Origin: Chromatiaceae bacterium
Lineage (GTDB): Bacteria > Pseudomonadota > Gammaproteobacteria > Chromatiales > Chromatiaceae
NCBI GenBank assembly: GCA_016880695.1
Contig: JAEHCY010000618.1
Coordinates: 1 to 5,411 of the forward strand
DNA length: 5,411 nt
Reading direction: 5' to 3'
In this document: positions 4,673-5,411 of the stretch, in pieces
How positions within the stretch are numbered: the first letter of the stretch is position 1
How the letters are laid out: every line of letters begins with the position of its first letter
Program-made: the position numbers and the translations under genes
The notes under the pieces: generated by a model
Databases searched by the model: none
Told to the model about the DNA's origin: nothing
What the model saw: only the letters and a program-made list of their open reading frames with translations

Positions 4673-5411
4673 CTCCGTTGTACGGGCGCTCGGTTTAACA
4701 TGCGTCCAAATAGGCCCCGCCCCTGCTGGAGCACGGGTTCCGCCGACATCTCGGCGGAGTCCTCGACAGGCGCCAGACGCTCCCTCGCGCGGGTTCGCAG
4801 GAAGATCCGCCGCGCCTCGGACCGGGATAACTTGCCCGAGGATGTCCGCGGCAAGGTGTGCAAGGGAACCAGATCGACCACGCAGTCGATGGCCAACTCC
4901 TCGCTGATGCGGGTCTTGAGTCGACGTACGAGCCATGCCCGTCTCTCCTCGTCGGACTCCCGGCACTGGACGACGAGCACGGGCTGATCGGTGCCATCGG
5001 CGCCGGGGGCGGCAAAGGCCAGTGCGTCACCGGGCCGAACCTCGGGCTGCTGCTCGGCGATATGCTCGAGATCCTGCGGCCAGACATTGCGTCCGTTCAC
5101 GATGATCAGGTCCTTTTCGCGTCCGGTCAGGTAGATCGCGTCACCCACCCGATAGCCGAGATCACCCGTGTTCAGCCAGCCATCGTCGGAGAGCACCCGG
5201 CGGCTAGCGTCGGGCTTGCCGAAATACCCGGTCATCACGCTCGGCCCGCGGACGAAAACGACGCCACAGCGGCGCTCCGGCAAACAGCGGCCCTGGGGGT
5301 CGCGCACTTCCACCTCGTGGTTTGGCAACGGCTTGCCACAATTCACGTAGCTGTTGACGTACACGTCCGCTGCTCGGTGAGTATCGGCGGCGGCAGGGAC
5401 CGCCGCGCCCG
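4666..5411 (-). CDS. Fatty acyl-AMP ligase / acyl-ACP synthetase-like adenylating enzyme, C-terminal part (partial, candidate AasR-like)
   Basis: The frame runs off the right edge without a stop; 247 residues are visible, perhaps 40% of a typical enzyme of 550-600 residues. Counting from the codon at 5364, motifs of the ANL adenylating superfamily appear in order: VNCGKPLPNHE (7-17), RGPSVMTGYFGKP (39-51), DGWLNTGDLGY (61-71, motif A7), GREKDLIIVNGRNVWPQDLE (81-100, motif A8) and PRTSSGKLSR (172-181, motif A10, catalytic Lys178). The NCG-PLP and GRN-PQD-E patterns resemble fatty acyl-AMP ligases more than ordinary acyl-CoA ligases. A Gln/Arg-rich tail of about 50 residues follows A10. The expected reaction is activation of a fatty acid with ATP and transfer to a carrier, most likely the ACP encoded two genes downstream. 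In Caulobacter the acyl-ACP synthetase AasR does this for sphingolipid synthesis. The FAAL-specific insertion cannot be judged because most of the N-terminal domain is missing. Confidence 0.85.
   Translation of the reverse strand, partial: GAAVPAAADTHRAADVYVNSYVNCGKPLPNHEVEVRDPQGRCLPERRCGVVFVRGPSVMTGYFGKPDASRRVLSDDGWLNTGDLGYRVGDAIYLTGREKDLIIVNGRNVWPQDLEHIAEQQPEVRPGDALAFAAPGADGTDQPVLVVQCRESDEERRAWLVRRLKTRISEELAIDCVVDLVPLHTLPRTSSGKLSRSEARRIFLRTRARERLAPVEDSAEMSAEPVLQQGRGLFGRMLNRAPVQRRV

Noticed and set aside
5168..5350. + strand 60-codon open frame opposite the ligase
   Set aside because: It lies antisense to conserved adenylation motifs and shows nothing recognisable.

Overview
This GC-rich window, with dense coding on both strands, looks like the chromosome of a proteobacterium. 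The lptF-lptG pair of the lipopolysaccharide (LPS) exporter shows a Gram-negative envelope with an outer membrane. A gammaproteobacterium is my best guess, but the sequence does not fix the class. No rRNA, tRNA, CRISPR array, insertion sequence or phage gene was seen, and every gap between genes is under 100 bases.

Left half, + strand: the last 61 codons of lptF (2-187), a complete lptG (268-1338), and a 271-residue Fe(II)/2-oxoglutarate hydroxylase of the aspartyl/asparaginyl beta-hydroxylase family (1411-2226). That family includes the lipid A 2-hydroxylase LpxO.

Right half, - strand, one apparent operon read from high to low coordinates: the C-terminal part of a fatty acyl-AMP ligase-like enzyme that runs off the window (5411-4666), a Rossmann-fold NAD(P)-dependent epimerase/reductase (4578-3586), a small acyl carrier protein (ACP) with a TTG start (3535-3281), and a nucleotidyltransferase-like protein (3266-2223). 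Two intergenic gaps are 50 and 14 nt and one is 87 nt. The two halves meet tail to tail, with the stop codons of the hydroxylase and the nucleotidyltransferase-like gene overlapping in one CTAG.

The main interpretation is that the right half is part of a bacterial ceramide/sphingolipid locus. Acyl-ACP synthetase, dedicated ACP and NAD-dependent epimerase-type ceramide reductase are the neighbours of serine palmitoyltransferase in Caulobacter (AasR, AcpR, CerR). In that model the ligase loads a fatty acid onto the ACP, serine palmitoyltransferase condenses the acyl group with serine, an N-acyltransferase adds a second chain, and the reductase reduces the 3-keto group. The two diagnostic genes, serine palmitoyltransferase and bacterial ceramide synthase, are not in the window, so this is an inference from gene content and order. 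The hydroxylase could 2-hydroxylate an acyl chain of lipid A or of the ceramide, which would link the two halves functionally.
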